This document shows positions 27,295-37,031 of a DNA stretch of 64,000 nt, in pieces. The notes beneath the pieces are model-generated. The model had not been told where the DNA came from, searched no databases, and saw only the letters and a program-made list of their open reading frames with translations. The position numbers were made by a program, and so were the translations under genes. The first letter of the stretch is position 1; every line of letters begins with the position of its first letter. The stretch covers positions 1,736,001-1,800,000 of the forward strand of contig NZ_CP092106.1 of NCBI RefSeq assembly GCF_029016485.1. The letters are read 5' to 3'. The stretch comes from Vibrio sp. JC009 (GTDB taxonomy: Bacteria > Pseudomonadota > Gammaproteobacteria > Enterobacterales > Vibrionaceae).

Positions 27295-28707
27295 CTAATA
27301 AACAGGTGCGTATACAGGAGTATATCCGGCTAAAATGCGGCTGATTTCCGTAATTTTTCTGCCGACTAACTCAGAGTCAGCTTCTGACTCTACATTTAAC
27401 TTAAGCCCGGGCTGAAAATCGGACGCTCGAATATTGAACCGCCACGCAGCATCATAACTCTCGAACTCCATGCCTAACCCATCTATCTTATCAATCCTGG
27501 AGGCCTTGTAATGATAGAATTCGTAAACACGCTGAATCGCTTCTCTACGATCTTTCGTATTCACATGGATTTCGCCAGAAATTGGATGGGCATCAATCCT
27601 ATTCATCAGAAGTGCAGATAGCCTTTCACCGGAAGAAGAAATTAATTCGGCAATCAACAACCAGGGGATCATACCCGAGCTGCCATAGTCAAAATCCCTA
27701 AAGTAATGATAAGAAGCCATATCACCACCGTAGATAGCATTCTCCTTACGCATATTTTTTCGGATATAGTCGTCCCCTACTCTGGACTTAACCGGAATGC
27801 CACCATTGCGCCTGACGATAGCTTCTGTGTTCCAATAAGCTCGCGGATCACTAATGATTTTCTGGTCTGCATCAGCTTTAAGGAATAATTCAGCCAGCAA
27901 ACCCACAATATAATAACCTTCAATCTGACGGCCACTTTCATCAAACAGGAAACAGCGGCAAAAGTCATGATCCCAGGCGATACCAAAATCTGCCTCATGT
28001 TCCATAATCGCATCGGAAGTGGCATCCAGGGTATCTTTTAAAGAGCCGGAATTGTTCGTAAGTAAAGGCTCATCATCTTGATTTTCCAGCTTAACAAAAG
28101 TCACCGGAATATCCCGCACCTTAAAGCGCTTTTCAATCTGGTTAATAACCCTGCTTGCCGGAACATTATTGGAATTAACCACAATTTTTAGTGGCTCAAG
28201 GTTTTCTAATTGGATATAACTAAGCAGATAAGAAATGTAATCAGGCAGTACACTCCGGTTAACACATACCCCTTTACCAATAGGGTTAATAAAGCTGCCA
28301 CTTTCAGCGATTAACCTGACACCTCTGAGAAGCTCTGGGGCGCTTTCTTCTAATGAGTCTATTCCAAGAAATTTGAGCCCGTTATAAGCCGGATGGTGGT
28401 AGCCTATAACGCATATCCCGGCATCAGCTTCATAATACCGTGTTGCAAAGCGCACCTCTTCAGAGCTGACGGCACCAATATCAAGAACTTCAATGCTAGC
28501 ATCCCGTAACCCATCGCAAACCGAAGCTTTCAATTTTTCTGAAGAAATCTGATTATCGCTGCCTACTACGATTGTCTTCGCTTTTGAAAGCTGACCAAAC
28601 GCACGACTAACGCGATATACAACATCCGGTGTGATTTCTTTGCCACGCTTTCCATAAATGCCCGAAGAGTTAAAGCACGATATTTCCATTTTTTTACGCA
28701 TATTCAA
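27295..28707 (-). CDS. Phosphomannomutase-like protein with degenerate active site
   Basis: 470-residue full-length member of the alpha-D-phosphohexomutase family, clearly related to the ManB at 54181-55569, but all catalytic loops differ. The phospho-Ser loop TASHNP is IGYHHP (Tyr103 at the Ser position). The metal loop DGDFDR is DHDFCR (245-250). The sugar loop GEMSAHH is GDMASYH. The phosphate loop RSSNTEP is RASDFQP (426-432), and the N-terminal AYDIRG is SSGIYG. The frame is open and length is kept, so it appears selected as a protein although mutase activity is very unlikely. It may be a pseudoenzyme with a regulatory or scaffold role. It is the first gene at the downstream edge of the polysaccharide region. 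Confidence 0.85.
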   Translation of the reverse strand: MNMRKKMEISCFNSSGIYGKRGKEITPDVVYRVSRAFGQLSKAKTIVVGSDNQISSEKLKASVCDGLRDASIEVLDIGAVSSEEVRFATRYYEADAGICVIGYHHPAYNGLKFLGIDSLEESAPELLRGVRLIAESGSFINPIGKGVCVNRSVLPDYISYLLSYIQLENLEPLKIVVNSNNVPASRVINQIEKRFKVRDIPVTFVKLENQDDEPLLTNNSGSLKDTLDATSDAIMEHEADFGIAWDHDFCRCFLFDESGRQIEGYYIVGLLAELFLKADADQKIISDPRAYWNTEAIVRRNGGIPVKSRVGDDYIRKNMRKENAIYGGDMASYHYFRDFDYGSSGMIPWLLIAELISSSGERLSALLMNRIDAHPISGEIHVNTKDRREAIQRVYEFYHYKASRIDKIDGLGMEFESYDAAWRFNIRASDFQPGLKLNVESEADSELVGRKITEISRILAGYTPVYAPVY

Positions 28708-28814
28708 CCTGACCCTGTAAAATCACCGCCTGAAGTTCTGAATCGAGTTAACTGAAAAAAACTTAAGATCAAAATAGGTTAATTTAGCTATTGTAAAAAA
28801 CCGTCTTAAAAACG

Positions 28815-29267
28815 TTACAGCACATTAGCTTTAAACCAAGTCCAAATTCCCAAAGAAAACCCAGGGAAAAGATCGATACCAGCTGCCGATTTAAGAAGAT
28901 ACAAAATAAGAAGCACACAAAGTACTGCAAAAACAGTAAACCCTGTCATAAATATTGCCCCTAGCCATAGTGACAGCAACTTCTCTTTTACACTAAGCTC
29001 ACGGCGGTTTTTACCGATGAGAAAAACATAGTAATAGCGCCAGCGGATCATAGGAATGCTGACTACGCCACGTAAATCGACGCTATGATTCCCCCACTTA
29101 CGCGAGCCAACAGCGTTACGGATATGCATAAGCTGCTCATCATCAAAGCTATCTTGTACCGACTTAGGCATACGCTCAAGCAACCGAGCAACCGTAGGGT
29201 CCCGTCTGATATCCTGCTGAGCCGACTGTATTGTGCCCTCTGATATCAAGGTTCGCTCATTATCCAT
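28815..29267 (-). CDS. Conserved membrane protein of unknown function
   Basis: 150 residues with a soluble N-terminal half (RLLERMPKSVQDSFDDEQLM) and a C-terminal membrane part with one or two helices (about 95-122 and possibly 130-150). The middle holds a basic aromatic segment (IRWRYYYVFLIGKNRREL) likely at the membrane surface. I recall similar small proteins in Vibrio and relatives but no function. It lies between galU and the degenerate ManB-like gene on the same strand. Confidence 0.7.
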   Translation of the reverse strand: MDNERTLISEGTIQSAQQDIRRDPTVARLLERMPKSVQDSFDDEQLMHIRNAVGSRKWGNHSVDLRGVVSIPMIRWRYYYVFLIGKNRRELSVKEKLLSLWLGAIFMTGFTVFAVLCVLLILYLLKSAAGIDLFPGFSLGIWTWFKANVL

Positions 29268-29296
29268 AACTTTCCCAAATTCTAATCCGGACTAAC

Positions 29297-29333
29297 CAAA
29301 AATCCCGGATACTGCATGGCAATGGTCCGGGAT
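29297..29333 (-). terminator. Terminator after galU
   Basis: Inverted ATCCCGGA (29302-29309) and TCCGGGAT (29326-29333); on the minus strand the stem is followed by TTTTT. It may also be a REP-derived hairpin. Confidence 0.65.
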
Positions 29334-29348
29334 ACTAATCAACGCTTT

Positions 29349-30269
29349 TTATACTGCTTCTAATTCTTTAGCCACAGAAACTTCACTTTCAATGGGTTCT
29401 TCTCTCACAGTTGAGTGGCTATCCAGCTCCTGTTTATGTGCATCCATTTTATACAAATTTTCATAACAGTAGTTTGTCGCTTCAATATAACCGTCTACGC
29501 TACCGCAATCAAAACGCTCACCTTTAAACTTGTAAGCCATTACACAGCCAGCTTTCGCCTGCTTAAGCAGAGCATCGGTAATCTGAATTTCGCCACCCTT
29601 ACCAGGTTCTGTCTGCTCAATTAACTCGAAAATATCTGGAGTCAGAATATAACGGCCGATAATCGCAAGGTTACTTGGCTCTGTTCCCGGTTCTGGTTTT
29701 TCAACCATATCATCAACACGGAAAATATCATCACGAATCGGTTCGCCTGAGATAACACCATACTTGTGAGTATCTTCCTTAGGCACTTCCTGAACCGCGA
29801 CAATAGAACAACGGAATTGCTTGTAAAGCGCAACCATCTGAGCAAGTACACCATCCCCCTTAGGGTTAACACAAAGGTCATCAGCCAGAACCACAGCAAA
29901 TGGTTCATGACCAACCAGCTCACGCCCCATAAGAATCGCATGACCAAGGCCTTTCATCTCTCTCTGACGAATATAAGTAAACTGAGCAGAATCCATAATA
30001 CTGCGGATACCATCAAGCAACTCTTCCTTATTTGTGCCCATGATCTGGTGCTCAAGCTCATAGTTTAAATCAAAGTGATCAAACAGCGAGTTCTTGCCAC
30101 GACCTGTAACAATCCCGATACCTTCAAGGCCAGCTTCAATAGCCTCATCCACGCCGTACTCGATCAGCGGCTTATTCACCACCGGCATCATCTCTTTCGG
30201 CATAGATTTAGTTGCCGGTAAAAAACGTGTTCCATAGCCTGCTGCCGGGAAAAGGCACTTTCTAATCAT
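29349..30269 (-). CDS. galU: UTP-glucose-1-phosphate uridylyltransferase
   Basis: Cytoplasmic nucleotidyltransferase making UDP-glucose for glycans, 306 residues. The nucleotide-binding loop GYGTRFLPATKSMPKEMMP is near residues 10-28; VLADDLCV contains the metal Asp, and KFKGERFDCGSVDGY is the conserved C-terminal motif. An acidic tail of about 30 residues follows. Its product is a sugar donor for the adjoining polysaccharide genes. Upstream is a REP element, downstream a hairpin terminator. Confidence 0.95.
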   Translation of the reverse strand: MIRKCLFPAAGYGTRFLPATKSMPKEMMPVVNKPLIEYGVDEAIEAGLEGIGIVTGRGKNSLFDHFDLNYELEHQIMGTNKEELLDGIRSIMDSAQFTYIRQREMKGLGHAILMGRELVGHEPFAVVLADDLCVNPKGDGVLAQMVALYKQFRCSIVAVQEVPKEDTHKYGVISGEPIRDDIFRVDDMVEKPEPGTEPSNLAIIGRYILTPDIFELIEQTEPGKGGEIQITDALLKQAKAGCVMAYKFKGERFDCGSVDGYIEATNYCYENLYKMDAHKQELDSHSTVREEPIESEVSVAKELEAV

Positions 30270-30312
30270 TCGTATATCCTTAAGGGTTTTCTAATTAAAA
30301 TAATAAACTTAA

Positions 30313-30343
30313 ATTCCCACACTCCAGCGTGGGAATGCATACC
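30313..30343. repeat. REP element between galU and the LMW phosphatase gene
   Basis: ATTCCCACACTCCAGCGTGGGAAT hairpin followed by GCATACC, same family as 26441 and 61140. Confidence 0.8.
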
Positions 30344-30381
30344 TATGCCAAAGGCGAACTGAACACCAACAGGGACAAACA

Positions 30382-30825
30382 CTACCCCAGTTTACGAGCC
30401 CAGCTTTCAGCCGCGTTATCAATATTAGTAAACGCTTGCCGAAAAGCATGAACATCCTTCTGATACGGATCTTCTATGGTGCTCGAACCTACCCAATGGC
30501 CAAAAACAAAAGATTTATGTCTCGCAGTAGGATGCAATTCACAAAGTTTTTCAAGCTGATTCCGCTCCATACACAAAATCAGATCGTATTCATCAACCAG
30601 CTCTTGAGTAACCTGCTTAGCCCTATGCTCTGTAATATCAGCATTAAACTCTCCGGCGACCTCAATCGCCAGTATGTCAGCAGGTTTATCCTGAAGATTG
30701 CTTATTTTAGTAGCAACACCTGCAGAGGTAATTTTCTTCCCTGGCAGCAAAGCTTTAAGCCTAAACTCACCATAAGGAGAACGACAGATATTACCGGCAC
30801 AAATCACTAATATACTGTTAAACAA
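30382..30825 (-). CDS. Low-molecular-weight protein tyrosine phosphatase (Wzb-like)
   Basis: 147-residue LMW-PTP with the P-loop CAGNICRSPYGE near residues 9-20 and the general-acid DP in IEDPYQKD. In capsule and exopolysaccharide systems this enzyme (Wzb) dephosphorylates the Wzc tyrosine kinase that controls chain length and export. Neither wza nor wzc is in the window, so its partner must be elsewhere. It lies between galU and a DUF2057 gene. Confidence 0.88.
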   Translation of the reverse strand: MFNSILVICAGNICRSPYGEFRLKALLPGKKITSAGVATKISNLQDKPADILAIEVAGEFNADITEHRAKQVTQELVDEYDLILCMERNQLEKLCELHPTARHKSFVFGHWVGSSTIEDPYQKDVHAFRQAFTNIDNAAESWARKLG

Positions 30826-30918
30826 AGAAATTCCTTATGTTATCAATCGGCTGCCTGAGGCGATTAGTTCATATAGTTGTCTGTTTTTACCGATAGCTGA
30901 CAGCTGAAAGCCGACAGC

Positions 30919-31596
30919 CTATTGATTATCAATCATCCATTTCAAAAGTGATTTTCTCTCTTCACCAGAAGCCTTCAAATACCACTTTTTAATATCAGTA
31001 ACAAAAGTATCCTCTACTTTTAGCTCCACTGGCTGCTCAACAATAACCATTTCTGTTTCTGATTGTACTTGCGCAGCAACCTCTTCATCAATAGGCTCTT
31101 GTAGTGACTCAACACTGGTAAGTTTAATACCGTGATCCAAATTAAAATTTGCCACCGCCTTTTCAATATCCCGGTAAGGAAGCATTCCTGGATTGCCCGG
31201 TAAAATAACGGGAGAAATAGCCTGTTTTTCACCATTGATGATTAACGACCAGTCAGCCTTATTATTTGCAAAGGCCGCGTTAGCCGCGTGGTACTCTCTA
31301 AACCTTTTATGAGTAATAGCCATTTCATCACTACTATCACCAACTTCTACCACTATCACCAACGGCTTAGTAACAAGCTTTTTAGTCCCGGAACCCTTTT
31401 TAAGTTCCTGCTCATACCGAATAACAAGCTGGTTATCACCTTTAGGGAGAATTATAGAATCCGGCTCGGAAACTTTATTACCATTCACTACTAATAAATT
31501 AACCGTTCTCGGAAAGGTAAAGTCGGCGTGAGAACAAAAAGGGATAAAAAATGTGGAAAAACTAAGAACTGAAATTAATGATTTTTTAAAATGCAC
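30919..31596 (-). CDS. DUF2057 (YccT-like) exported protein
   Basis: 225-residue periplasmic protein with signal peptide (about 1-24, CSHA-D). The body matches DUF2057: FTFPRTVNLLVVNGNKV, LPKGDNQLVIRYEQELKKG and the FREYHAANAAFA segment. The start is GTG at 31596 with TAGGA upstream. DUF2057 proteins are exported and of poorly known function (E. coli YccT affects curli assembly). It follows the porin gene on the same strand. Confidence 0.8.
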   Translation of the reverse strand: MHFKKSLISVLSFSTFFIPFCSHADFTFPRTVNLLVVNGNKVSEPDSIILPKGDNQLVIRYEQELKKGSGTKKLVTKPLVIVVEVGDSSDEMAITHKRFREYHAANAAFANNKADWSLIINGEKQAISPVILPGNPGMLPYRDIEKAVANFNLDHGIKLTSVESLQEPIDEEVAAQVQSETEMVIVEQPVELKVEDTFVTDIKKWYLKASGEERKSLLKWMIDNQ

Positions 31597-31617
31597 GTTG
31601 AAAGATTCCTACAACAA

Positions 31618-31644
31618 ATCCCTGCTTTGTTACCAAGGCAGGGA
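31618..31644 (-). terminator. Probable terminator of the porin gene
   Basis: TCCCTGC and GCAGGGA form a 7-bp stem just after the porin stop (31670), with a short T-rich stretch on the minus strand. It is weak, so read-through into the DUF2057 gene is possible. Confidence 0.5.
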
Positions 31645-31669
31645 GTTAGCTCTGTTCCAAAAAAATAAC

Positions 31670-32611
31670 TTAGAAGCTAGCCTTCATACCAACAACATAA
31701 CCTGTGTCAGTATTACTTTCATCTGTCAGGCCAACTTCAGCATAAGCTTTCAGGTCATCAGTAAGAGTGTAAGTCGCATTCACATAGAAGTCGTTCACAG
31801 TTTCTGTCTTACTGTTATCGTCTATGTATGCCCAACCAGCTGCATACTTCATACGGCCGCCATCACTATAGGTTGCCGTCAGGCCAACGGAGTCGATATC
31901 GACATCAGCAGCATCTGCTTTCTCTGTAGTAGAGTTTGAGTACATAGCAGCTAAAGTGGTATCACCCAAGTTGTATCTCGCTTCAAGCACGTATACATCA
32001 CGGTCAAGATCCAGAGTTTCACCCTGCAGAGCGTAGAAAGTAAAATCATAATCGGTAATGCGCATACCGATCTTTCCATCGACTACATAATCACTACCAG
32101 ACGCATTAGTAGTATCTGTCGTATTTTGGTTAGCTAAGTACGCGATGCCACCGTAGAACATCTCACCGCCATCATACTTATACTTAACAACCTGATTACC
32201 TGAACTGTCGACATCTTCAACAGCCGCGGTAAAACCAAATTCATAGTCATCACCGATACCGGCATCGGAATAAATAGTAGACTGGCTGCCAAGCGTAAGA
32301 GTGTGAGCCTGAACGTACTTAGCAGAAATATAAACGTCACCACGTTCAAAATCGTCAGTAGCATCGTCCACTTCGATATCCAATGCAGCGCCAAAGGTAA
32401 CATCTTCAGTCAAATCATAGTCAATATCAAAACCAAAGGTACCATCAGCGACGTTTAACTCCAGGTCCTGATCTTCAGACTGAGTTTTGATGTACTGAAC
32501 TTCAACGTCGCCTGAAATATTAAGAGTTACACCATCAAGTGAATAGACTTCAGCGGCCTGGACTGAACCAACTGTACCTGCAACTGCCACTGCTAAAATT
32601 GTTTTTCTCAT
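31670..32611 (-). CDS. Gram-negative porin
   Basis: 313-residue outer-membrane beta-barrel. It has a signal peptide (1-19, SVQA-A), alternating aromatic/acidic strands separated by Asp-rich loops, and a C-terminal Phe (VVGMKASF) as needed for BAM insertion. The family is the general porin type of Vibrio; substrate unknown. A strong AGGAGAGG ribosome-binding site precedes the ATG. It lies just downstream of the polysaccharide operon on the same strand but after a 259-bp gap, so it is probably separate. Confidence 0.88.
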   Translation of the reverse strand: MRKTILAVAVAGTVGSVQAAEVYSLDGVTLNISGDVEVQYIKTQSEDQDLELNVADGTFGFDIDYDLTEDVTFGAALDIEVDDATDDFERGDVYISAKYVQAHTLTLGSQSTIYSDAGIGDDYEFGFTAAVEDVDSSGNQVVKYKYDGGEMFYGGIAYLANQNTTDTTNASGSDYVVDGKIGMRITDYDFTFYALQGETLDLDRDVYVLEARYNLGDTTLAAMYSNSTTEKADAADVDIDSVGLTATYSDGGRMKYAAGWAYIDDNSKTETVNDFYVNATYTLTDDLKAYAEVGLTDESNTDTGYVVGMKASF

Positions 32612-32870
32612 TTTTTCCCTCTCCTGTCGGAGTCTTTCTCTCTATAAATATGACAAAAGTAGTATTTTGCTTCTAGAGTACAATACCAAAAAAGATACGG
32701 GCTAATGAGCAAAACTTTATTGCAAAGCTTAAAATTAATTGCATATGATGCACTTTTCTTAATAATGAGACACCCTCAAGCTTAACATTCCCGCTAAATA
32801 CAAACATCTCGCTTGAAAATATGCGCTATAGCCCCAAAACCATTAACGCCGTAGGTAAAAATCGAGTGGT

Positions 32871-34712
32871 TTAGTCAAAAATGGAAGATAGATACCCTCC
32901 CTTATTCTGAACGTACCATGGACGCATATGGTTCCCATCTTGGTAATAAAATCGATTGTTGTCATCACGAGTAGCACAAATGTTGTTTTCACATAAAATA
33001 GACATTGGATCTATCAAAGTAACGCCCCCTAGCTGCGTTAGTTTTGATAAAGCATAGCGATGAGTCACGTAGTTTTGTTTTGCTTCTTTTAAGGTGATAT
33101 AGGGTCGAAGTGAATGCCGAATTGCTAACTTGGGATCAAACTCATCTCCCTTAGGCTCGCCTAAAATAAGAAATGTTTCTTTTGTTTTCTCCTTTATATT
33201 ACTCAGAACTCGATCAAATTCTAAAATTCTCGTCTGGATTTGAGAGTTTCTTCTAATCTCATTGTCAGAAAGGTAACAATCAAAACAATAAAAACTAATA
33301 GCAACCTTATCAAAGTTAATTTTGGATAGTAATTTTTCATAATTCTGCAAATTAGAACAACTCCACTTAGGGTTTTTCATAGATGGCGTAGAAAAACACC
33401 CCGGAGTTGTTAGGTAGTATATATTATAGTCGGAATTAATGTTGCTAACATATGGGTATGTATGCTCTGCATGACTTGCTCCCATAAAGAGAATGTTTTT
33501 TCTTTTATCGTTATCAATTATTCTTACTTCAAGACCATCAATGTACTCATATTTTTCGGGATACCCCCAATCGCTATAAGCGTTACTTGCAGACATTACC
33601 AGTTTTTGGAAATTGGCATCATAATAATAAAGCATACCATTGCTTATGTACACGAATGTGGATAAAGTAGCCACTATAGTTACCAACCACACAGGTCTTA
33701 ATTTAATAACCCTTTTCAAATTTTCCCATATACTCCACTGCTTACTCTCCACTAACCTATAACTTAAAAAACCAAATAAAAATGAAAGTGCTATTCCATA
33801 AAAAGACCACCCGGATACGCTGAAATAGTTTTCAAATACAACAATGGGCCAATGCCAAAGGTAAAGAGAATATGACCACCTTCCAATTGATTGAGAAATG
33901 GGGTTATTAGTTATAATGCTATTTTGCCTATCTGCAACTATGATAAAATATGTACCTAGTACCGGTAACAAAGCAAGACAGCCAGGCCATGGCGTATACT
34001 TTGCGAAAAATACATAAGATGACAAAATTAAAATCACACCCAAATATTCTACAAACCGTTTTCTATTTTCATTTAGCGTCCATGGATAAGCATAAGCGAG
34101 CCCCCCAAACATCATCTCCCACGCACGGGTAGGCAGTAAATAATACGCGGGACTAGTCCATTTAATCGTAGCTACAACGCTAAATGCAAAACCAAGCAAT
34201 GTACTAAGTACTAATAACTTTTTGATGCTTTGCAAAGAGAGAAAGCGCTTCATAGCAACTAGCAAAAGTGGATAGATAATGTAGAACTGCCACTCTACGG
34301 ATAGAGACCAGGTATGTAACAGCCATTTATCTTGTGAGGAAACGTCAAAATATCCAGATTCCTTCCAGTAAACAATATTTGATAAGAAACCTATGCTACT
34401 CAAAATATGCTTACCTAATTCTCTATAGTCTAATGGCGTTAAGTAAAACATACCGAAAACCAGAAGCACTAAACAAAGAACTGCCAGTGCAGGAATAATT
34501 CGATCCGCACGCGCTACGTAAAATTTAAAAATATTAAATGTATTTCGTTCAAACCCTCGGATGACAATTCCAGTCATCAAGAATCCTGAAATAACAAAAA
34601 AGACATCTACTCCTGCAAAGCCACCTGGCATGAGGCTTGAATCAAAATGGAAAAGAACAACTGCGATAACAGCCAAAGCCCGAAGGCCATTTATATCATA
34701 ACGAAAGTTCAC
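32871..34712 (-). CDS. Acyltransferase-3 / SGNH fusion (OafA-like)
   Basis: About 613 residues. The N-terminal part is a multi-helix acyltransferase-3 domain (FRYDINGLRALAVIAVVLFH with the conserved Arg-x10-His; FAGVDVFFVISGFLMTG). The C-terminal periplasmic SGNH domain has FMGASHAEH and DGNHMRP. Such enzymes O-acetylate surface sugars. GTG 34712 is taken as the start by alignment with the gene at 39260; an upstream TTG (34757) would add an unlikely extension. It is the last gene of the JUMPstart operon, strongly AT-rich. Confidence 0.88.
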   Translation of the reverse strand: MNFRYDINGLRALAVIAVVLFHFDSSLMPGGFAGVDVFFVISGFLMTGIVIRGFERNTFNIFKFYVARADRIIPALAVLCLVLLVFGMFYLTPLDYRELGKHILSSIGFLSNIVYWKESGYFDVSSQDKWLLHTWSLSVEWQFYIIYPLLLVAMKRFLSLQSIKKLLVLSTLLGFAFSVVATIKWTSPAYYLLPTRAWEMMFGGLAYAYPWTLNENRKRFVEYLGVILILSSYVFFAKYTPWPGCLALLPVLGTYFIIVADRQNSIITNNPISQSIGRWSYSLYLWHWPIVVFENYFSVSGWSFYGIALSFLFGFLSYRLVESKQWSIWENLKRVIKLRPVWLVTIVATLSTFVYISNGMLYYYDANFQKLVMSASNAYSDWGYPEKYEYIDGLEVRIIDNDKRKNILFMGASHAEHTYPYVSNINSDYNIYYLTTPGCFSTPSMKNPKWSCSNLQNYEKLLSKINFDKVAISFYCFDCYLSDNEIRRNSQIQTRILEFDRVLSNIKEKTKETFLILGEPKGDEFDPKLAIRHSLRPYITLKEAKQNYVTHRYALSKLTQLGGVTLIDPMSILCENNICATRDDNNRFYYQDGNHMRPWYVQNKGGYLSSIFD

Positions 34713-34788
34713 AGGATAAAACTCAAAATCATATGTATCACATTTATAAAACAGCAAGATTAACTAATACTCAATCTTGCCAGCGCCA

Positions 34789-35745
34789 TTAAAGAATAAA
34801 TTTAAAATTTTCATTTAACCGTATTAGTAAATACGATGTAATTATCGAAAAAAACAAACACGCCAATGTTAATTGTGTATTTTCTAGATTAAGGAACTTA
34901 TAAAGAACTTGTTTCCATAAGGGATGAATTAAATATATAGCAGTTGAGATCAAAGTAAAAAACTTGCTATTTATTCTCAAAGTACCTCGCATTGCAATAA
35001 TAAACAAAACAGGGCAAACAAAAATAAGAGAAATATAGTTATCAAAACCGCCGTTACTAAACGGGTTATTGAAATTATACCAACTTTCACCTACAAGAAG
35101 CCCCAAACCAAACAAAAACAACAGTACCAATGTAAAAGTGCTATTTTTTGAAAATAAGTTATTATTGTTTATTAAATAACCTAAATAGAAAAATGGGAAA
35201 CCAAAAAACAAAAAATTTCTGTGTGCCCAATACATATTAAAAATTTGATCCACAATAGTTTCAGGAAAAACATGATAGTTCCCAATGTACTGGATAAGAA
35301 CACCCCAAAAATAACATATAGTTGCTAGTATAACCCCTAACTTACTCTTGTTTTGCACAAAAAACGTCAAAAAACCCGCACCCAACATCGCATTTAGATA
35401 CCATAAATGTTGGTGACCAACCAAAATAGCTTCTACAATTTTCATTAATTCATTAACAGTAAAAGTACCAGGTCGAAACCAAAAATACGCGTAAAACAAC
35501 ATCCATAAAGCATAAAGATAAACTACACGCTTAGTCCAATGAATCAGTTTTCCTGTTTCTAATATTGAAACAAAATAGTAACCGTTAATTAAAAAGAATA
35601 CAGGAACTGCAATTCTAAAAACCCCATTAACGGTTAAGTAGTGCCCTAATGGGCTTATATCTTTTAAAAAATTCCCATGTAAGGCAACAACCATAAATGC
35701 CATCAGTACCTTTAGCAAGTCTAATGACAAGTTCCTAACTTTCAT
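34789..35745 (-). CDS. Acyltransferase-3 family protein (WecH-like)
   Basis: 318-residue integral membrane acyltransferase without SGNH domain. The start LSLDLLKVLMAFMVVALHG carries the catalytic-type His, and about ten helices follow. Its ATG lies inside the end of the wzy-like gene (11-bp overlap), so they are translationally coupled. It likely adds acetyl or a similar group to the repeat unit. AT-rich, like its neighbours. Confidence 0.85.
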   Translation of the reverse strand: MKVRNLSLDLLKVLMAFMVVALHGNFLKDISPLGHYLTVNGVFRIAVPVFFLINGYYFVSILETGKLIHWTKRVVYLYALWMLFYAYFWFRPGTFTVNELMKIVEAILVGHQHLWYLNAMLGAGFLTFFVQNKSKLGVILATICYFWGVLIQYIGNYHVFPETIVDQIFNMYWAHRNFLFFGFPFFYLGYLINNNNLFSKNSTFTLVLLFLFGLGLLVGESWYNFNNPFSNGGFDNYISLIFVCPVLFIIAMRGTLRINSKFFTLISTAIYLIHPLWKQVLYKFLNLENTQLTLACLFFSIITSYLLIRLNENFKFIL

Positions 35746-37012
35746 TTATATTTCTCGTAATATTATCAATCCGATCGTATAGCAAAATTAATATTGTCAT
35801 AACCCAAATAACGTGTACACCTCTGAGAAAACTAGACTCGGTAAAATTATAAGCCAATATGAACAAAGCTGCACTTAATAGATGGCCGTTTCTCAACATA
35901 GAAAACCCTAGCACAATAAAACTTATAAGAAAGACACCAAAAACACCTAACTGTGAGAGTATTTCAATATATCCATTGTGGGCAGAATTAATAAACCGTA
36001 AAAAACTGTCTTTCACATCAAAAAAGTATGGTATATCCTGCGTCCCAAAAAACGCGCCATAGCCATATCCCAGAAGCATTTTATCGAAGTATTCTAACTG
36101 GTAATATACTGAGCCCCATATAAGTCCTCTATCAGTAAAAAATTCCGAACCAACTACTTTGGCTATATTCCAATTATCCGTAGGTTGTAACGAGTCTGCC
36201 AATATAAATGAATAAAGGGGGGCAACTAAGAAGGTCACAATACAAACAAGCCCAAACAACAAAATAAAGAATCTGAGCAGGTGGTTAGAGAAACAAGTTA
36301 ATAGCATAAATAAAACGGTTAATGCTAAACCTGTCTTACTTCTGGTAAAAATAAGAAATAGGAAAACAACAACCAGTAAAGTAATGTACAAAATTTGATT
36401 AGTATCAAGCTTAGCTTTCCCCGTGATGTAGAAAATTATAAAAATGACTGCAAGGGTACTACCCATCACATTCTTCGAGTTTTGATAACCGCTCAACTCT
36501 CCGTTTGTATCTAACCCCCCTCCCATTGCCAGTGATATAAGTACTAGAATCAGCGTTGATAGTACCAAAATTTTCACGTTATTATAATTATTGTTATGCA
36601 ATGTAGAAAACAGCAGAGATTGAGAGATAATAAAAATTAACAGAGACTGAGCCAATATCCGTTTCACTGTCAATAAAGGAGCTGCGGACCAAAAAACACT
36701 AATGAAGCACAAAGCAACTAATGTTACCAGCAAATAGATATTGGGCGTTAAATTATGAAGCAACACCCTATACGATAAATTTTTCGAATGCCTATATGCT
36801 AGGAAAAGATAAGAAAGAAACATAAGAACCAGAAAAATCTGCTTGAAAGCATTCGACCCCGACTCACTTGCCACCATGTTGGCAAAGTCAGTTTCCATGA
36901 TCGATGATTTGGAACTCAGGTTTGGTGAAAATATTTTAAAGCAGTACAGCAAGACCAAAGAAAAGCCATACTTTTCAAATAAAAAAACAGCACGATTACC
37001 TAATGATGTCAT
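35735..37012 (-). CDS. Wzy-type polysaccharide polymerase / O-antigen ligase-like
   Basis: 425-residue protein with about eleven membrane helices and a large periplasmic loop near the C-terminus containing SAHNGYIEILSQLGVFGV, the Wzy_C (O-antigen ligase-like) signature. In a wzx/wzy operon it most likely polymerises lipid-linked repeat units in the periplasm. Sequence cannot separate polymerase from ligase. It overlaps the next acyltransferase gene by 11 bp. Confidence 0.85.
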   Translation of the reverse strand: MTSLGNRAVFLFEKYGFSLVLLYCFKIFSPNLSSKSSIMETDFANMVASESGSNAFKQIFLVLMFLSYLFLAYRHSKNLSYRVLLHNLTPNIYLLVTLVALCFISVFWSAAPLLTVKRILAQSLLIFIISQSLLFSTLHNNNYNNVKILVLSTLILVLISLAMGGGLDTNGELSGYQNSKNVMGSTLAVIFIIFYITGKAKLDTNQILYITLLVVVFLFLIFTRSKTGLALTVLFMLLTCFSNHLLRFFILLFGLVCIVTFLVAPLYSFILADSLQPTDNWNIAKVVGSEFFTDRGLIWGSVYYQLEYFDKMLLGYGYGAFFGTQDIPYFFDVKDSFLRFINSAHNGYIEILSQLGVFGVFLISFIVLGFSMLRNGHLLSAALFILAYNFTESSFLRGVHVIWVMTILILLYDRIDNITRNINES

Positions 37013-37031
37013 AATTTATCAAGTATCTTAA

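Noticed and set aside
34713..34757. TTG-started N-terminal extension of the acyltransferase at 32871
   Set aside because: The paralogue at 39260 starts at the equivalent of GTG 34712, and the extension has no ribosome-binding site.
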